A stretch of DNA of 64,000 bases. It comes from Runella rosea (GTDB lineage Bacteria; Bacteroidota; Bacteroidia; Cytophagales; Spirosomataceae). The stretch spans positions 4,767,501-4,831,500 of the forward strand of contig NZ_CP030850.1 of assembly GCF_003325355.1 (NCBI RefSeq), in the 5' to 3' direction. Under the pieces are notes generated by a model. It saw nothing but the letters and a program-made list of their open reading frames with translations. It was not told the DNA's origin and did no database searches. Positions 62,557 to 64,000 of this stretch are shown piece by piece. Numbering within the stretch: position 1 is the first letter of the stretch; each line of letters starts with the position of its first letter. A program made the translations under genes and the position numbers.

Positions 62557-62592
62557 AATCAATAAAGCGGGCCGACACCCGCTTTATTGATT
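62557..62592. terminator. Intrinsic terminator of the acyl-CoA dehydrogenase gene
   Basis: A 15-bp perfect stem, AATCAATAAAGCGGG (62557-62571) with its complement (62578-62592), has a 6-base loop. It follows the dehydrogenase stop by 15 bp. Confidence 0.9.
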
Positions 62593-62607
62593 TGATAATT
62601 TTCGTTT

Positions 62608-63777
62608 TTATCGGATTAGCTCACGGGCAATGACCAATTTTTGTATTTCAGAAGTGCCTTCATAAATCTGCGTAATTTTCGCATCGCGCATCATGCGCTC
62701 TACGTGGTATTCTTTGACATAACCATAGCCGCCATGAATCTGCACGGCTTCGGTGGTGGCCCACATGGCTACATCAGAAGCAAAAAGTTTAGCCATCGCA
62801 GCGGCTTCTACGTAGTCTTTGTGTTCGTCTTTGAGTCGTGCCGCTTTATATACCAATAAGCGCGCCGCCTCTATTTTGGTGGCCATTTCGGCAAGTTTGA
62901 ATTGGATGGCCTGATGCTCAAAAATGGGCTTTCCAAAGGCTTTTCGTTCTTGAGCGTATTTCAACGAAAGCTCAAAAGCCCCTGCCGCGATACCCAACGC
63001 CTGGGCGGCAATTCCGATGCGGCCGCCGTTGAGGGTGCTCATCGCAAATTTAAACCCAAATCCATCCGCACCGATGCGGTTTTCTTTGGGGACTTTCACA
63101 TCGCTAAACATGAGCGAATGCGTATCTGAGGCACGGATGCCCATCTTGTCTTCTTTTTTTCCGACCGCAAATCCATCCCAGCCTTTTTCTACAATCAGGC
63201 AGTTGATGCCTTTGTGTTTGAGTTCAGGGTGGGTTTGGGCAATCACTAAACAAACCGACGAAATGCCACCGTTGGTAATCCAGTTTTTGGTGCCATTGAC
63301 GAGGTAATGCTCCCCTTTGTCTTCGGCGGTGGTGTGTTGGGAGGTGGCATCTGAGCCAGCTTCGGGTTCGGAAAGACAAAAGGCTCCGACTATTTCGCCC
63401 GAGGCCAATCGGGTGAGGTATTTCTGTTTTTGTTCTTCGGTTCCGTACGCTTCTAAGCCGTAGCAAACCAACGAGTTATTGACCGAAACCATCACCGAGG
63501 CGGAGGCGTCTACTTTAGAAAGTTCCTCCATCGCTAGTACGTACGATACAGTGTCCATGCCGCCGCCGCCGTATTCTGGCGAGACCATCATACCCATAAA
63601 CCCCAGTTCGCCCATGCGTTTAAGGAGTTTAGGGTCAAATTTTTGTTCGTTATCGCGCTCTAAAATGCCCGGTAGAAGTTCGTTTTGGGCAAAATCGCGG
63701 GCGGCTTCTTTTACCGCCAAATGTTCTTCGGAAAGGTTGAAGTTTAGACCTTCTAAAAGCGTGTCTTTGAATGCCAT
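62608..63777 (-). CDS. Acyl-CoA dehydrogenase
   Basis: A 389-residue FAD enzyme oxidising acyl-CoA to enoyl-CoA. It shows CLSEPEAGSD (FAD/substrate block), TNGGISSVCLVIAQT, LNGGRIGIAAQALG and QIYEGTSEIQKLVIARELI with the catalytic Glu. Length fits the short/branched-chain group. The longer frame to 63840 overlaps the promoter region; ATG 63777 begins MAFKDTLLEGLNFNLSEEH, which fits the family. It is followed by a strong terminator. Confidence 0.94.
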   Translation of the reverse strand: MAFKDTLLEGLNFNLSEEHLAVKEAARDFAQNELLPGILERDNEQKFDPKLLKRMGELGFMGMMVSPEYGGGGMDTVSYVLAMEELSKVDASASVMVSVNNSLVCYGLEAYGTEEQKQKYLTRLASGEIVGAFCLSEPEAGSDATSQHTTAEDKGEHYLVNGTKNWITNGGISSVCLVIAQTHPELKHKGINCLIVEKGWDGFAVGKKEDKMGIRASDTHSLMFSDVKVPKENRIGADGFGFKFAMSTLNGGRIGIAAQALGIAAGAFELSLKYAQERKAFGKPIFEHQAIQFKLAEMATKIEAARLLVYKAARLKDEHKDYVEAAAMAKLFASDVAMWATTEAVQIHGGYGYVKEYHVERMMRDAKITQIYEGTSEIQKLVIARELIR

Positions 63778-63809
63778 AATGAAGTGTATGAGTTTTCTTG
63801 ACTTTTGCC

Positions 63810-63846
63810 CAAAGATACATTTTTCAAAAAAGGTATGCAAGCATAC
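63810..63846 (-). promoter_or_regulatory. Acyl-CoA dehydrogenase promoter with palindrome
   Basis: On the minus strand, TTG (63840-63838), 20 bp, then TATCTTTG (63817-63810), matching the Bacteroidota promoter. The palindrome GTATGC-AA-GCATAC (63833-63846) covers the -33 box, a position suited to a repressor. It begins 33 bp upstream of the ATG. Confidence 0.62.
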
Positions 63847-63851
63847 TTATT

Positions 63852-64000
63852 CTACGCTACACCGCCGTTCACACTCAATGTATGTCCATTGACATATCCA
63901 GCTTCTTCAGAAGCCAAATAAAGATAAGCATTGGCGATGTCTGCAGGGAGGCCCATGCGTTTTGCGGGGATTGCGGCCACGGTCTGATTGCGTACTTCTT
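63852..64000 (-). CDS. C-terminal end of an SDR dehydrogenase (FabG-like), partial
   Basis: The last 48 codons of a short-chain dehydrogenase/reductase, ending in TAG at 63852-63854. The visible part reads VAAIPAKRMGLPADIANAYLYLASEEAGYV and ends NGHTLSVNGGVA, a standard FabG-type C-terminus. The rest is beyond the window. It is upstream and codirectional with the acyl-CoA dehydrogenase, 74 bp apart, but a consensus promoter lies between. Confidence 0.9.
   Translation of the reverse strand, partial: EVRNQTVAAIPAKRMGLPADIANAYLYLASEEAGYVNGHTLSVNGGVA

Noticed and set aside
62366-62578. 70-codon frame on the minus strand between the AraC gene and acyl-CoA dehydrogenase
   Set aside because: It starts with GTG within the loop/stem of a strong terminator, has no promoter and resembles no family known to me.

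Overview
The window comes from a Bacteroidota chromosome, most likely a Cytophagales-type soil or plant-litter bacterium (Runella, Dyadobacter or Spirosoma relatives; the genus is inference). The evidence is SusC/SusD and other TonB-dependent outer-membrane proteins, exported proteins with typical Bacteroidota signal peptides, promoters resembling the TTG-N19-20-TAnnTTTG type, and dense glycan-degrading gene sets. No rRNA, tRNA or CRISPR array was seen.

Layout. 1-4714: two tandem Kup potassium transporters (the first cut by the window edge) and a stand-alone nuoN. 4721-6641: a small secreted hypothetical protein and pgk. 6850-15805 (minus): a galacturonate operon read as kdgF, GH105, uxaB, uxaC, kdgK, eda, hexuronate MFS transporter, NTF2-like protein. 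16145-19317: an AEC transporter and a radical SAM protein. 19401-32523 (minus): a glycoprotein-glycan cluster with a PNGase F-like amidase, GH18, double SGNH esterase, clan GH-D glycosidase, glycosylasparaginase, GH29, GH125 and GH30. An IS200-type transposase gene and an 84-bp tandem repeat array interrupt it. 32808-36896: haem-binding protein, TonB receptor, SGNH hydrolase, small membrane protein. 36944-52987: a pectin locus with a fused rhamnogalacturonan acetylesterase/GH28, a LacI regulator, kduD, kduI, SusC, SusD, pectate lyase and a fused pectin methylesterase/esterase. 52982-56375: an H-NOX nitric oxide sensor with a soluble hybrid histidine kinase. 56565-64000: exported lactonase, DUF2264 protein, murF, a hypothetical protein, AraC regulator, acyl-CoA dehydrogenase and the end of an SDR gene.

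How it fits together. Pectin is de-esterified (CE8, acetylesterases), cut (pectate lyase, GH28), imported (SusCD) and trimmed (GH105). Saturated galacturonate goes through UxaC and UxaB. Unsaturated uronate goes through KdgF, KduI and KduD. Both branches meet at KDG, handled by KdgK and Eda. Altronate dehydratase (UxaA) is not in the window. A nearly identical imperfect palindrome occurs in front of kdgF, the GH28 fusion gene and kduD, each time in the same orientation relative to the gene. This predicts a regulon of three transcription units up to 28 kb apart, controlled by the LacI protein encoded next to one of the sites. This regulon and the repeat/transposase insertion are the most distinctive features.
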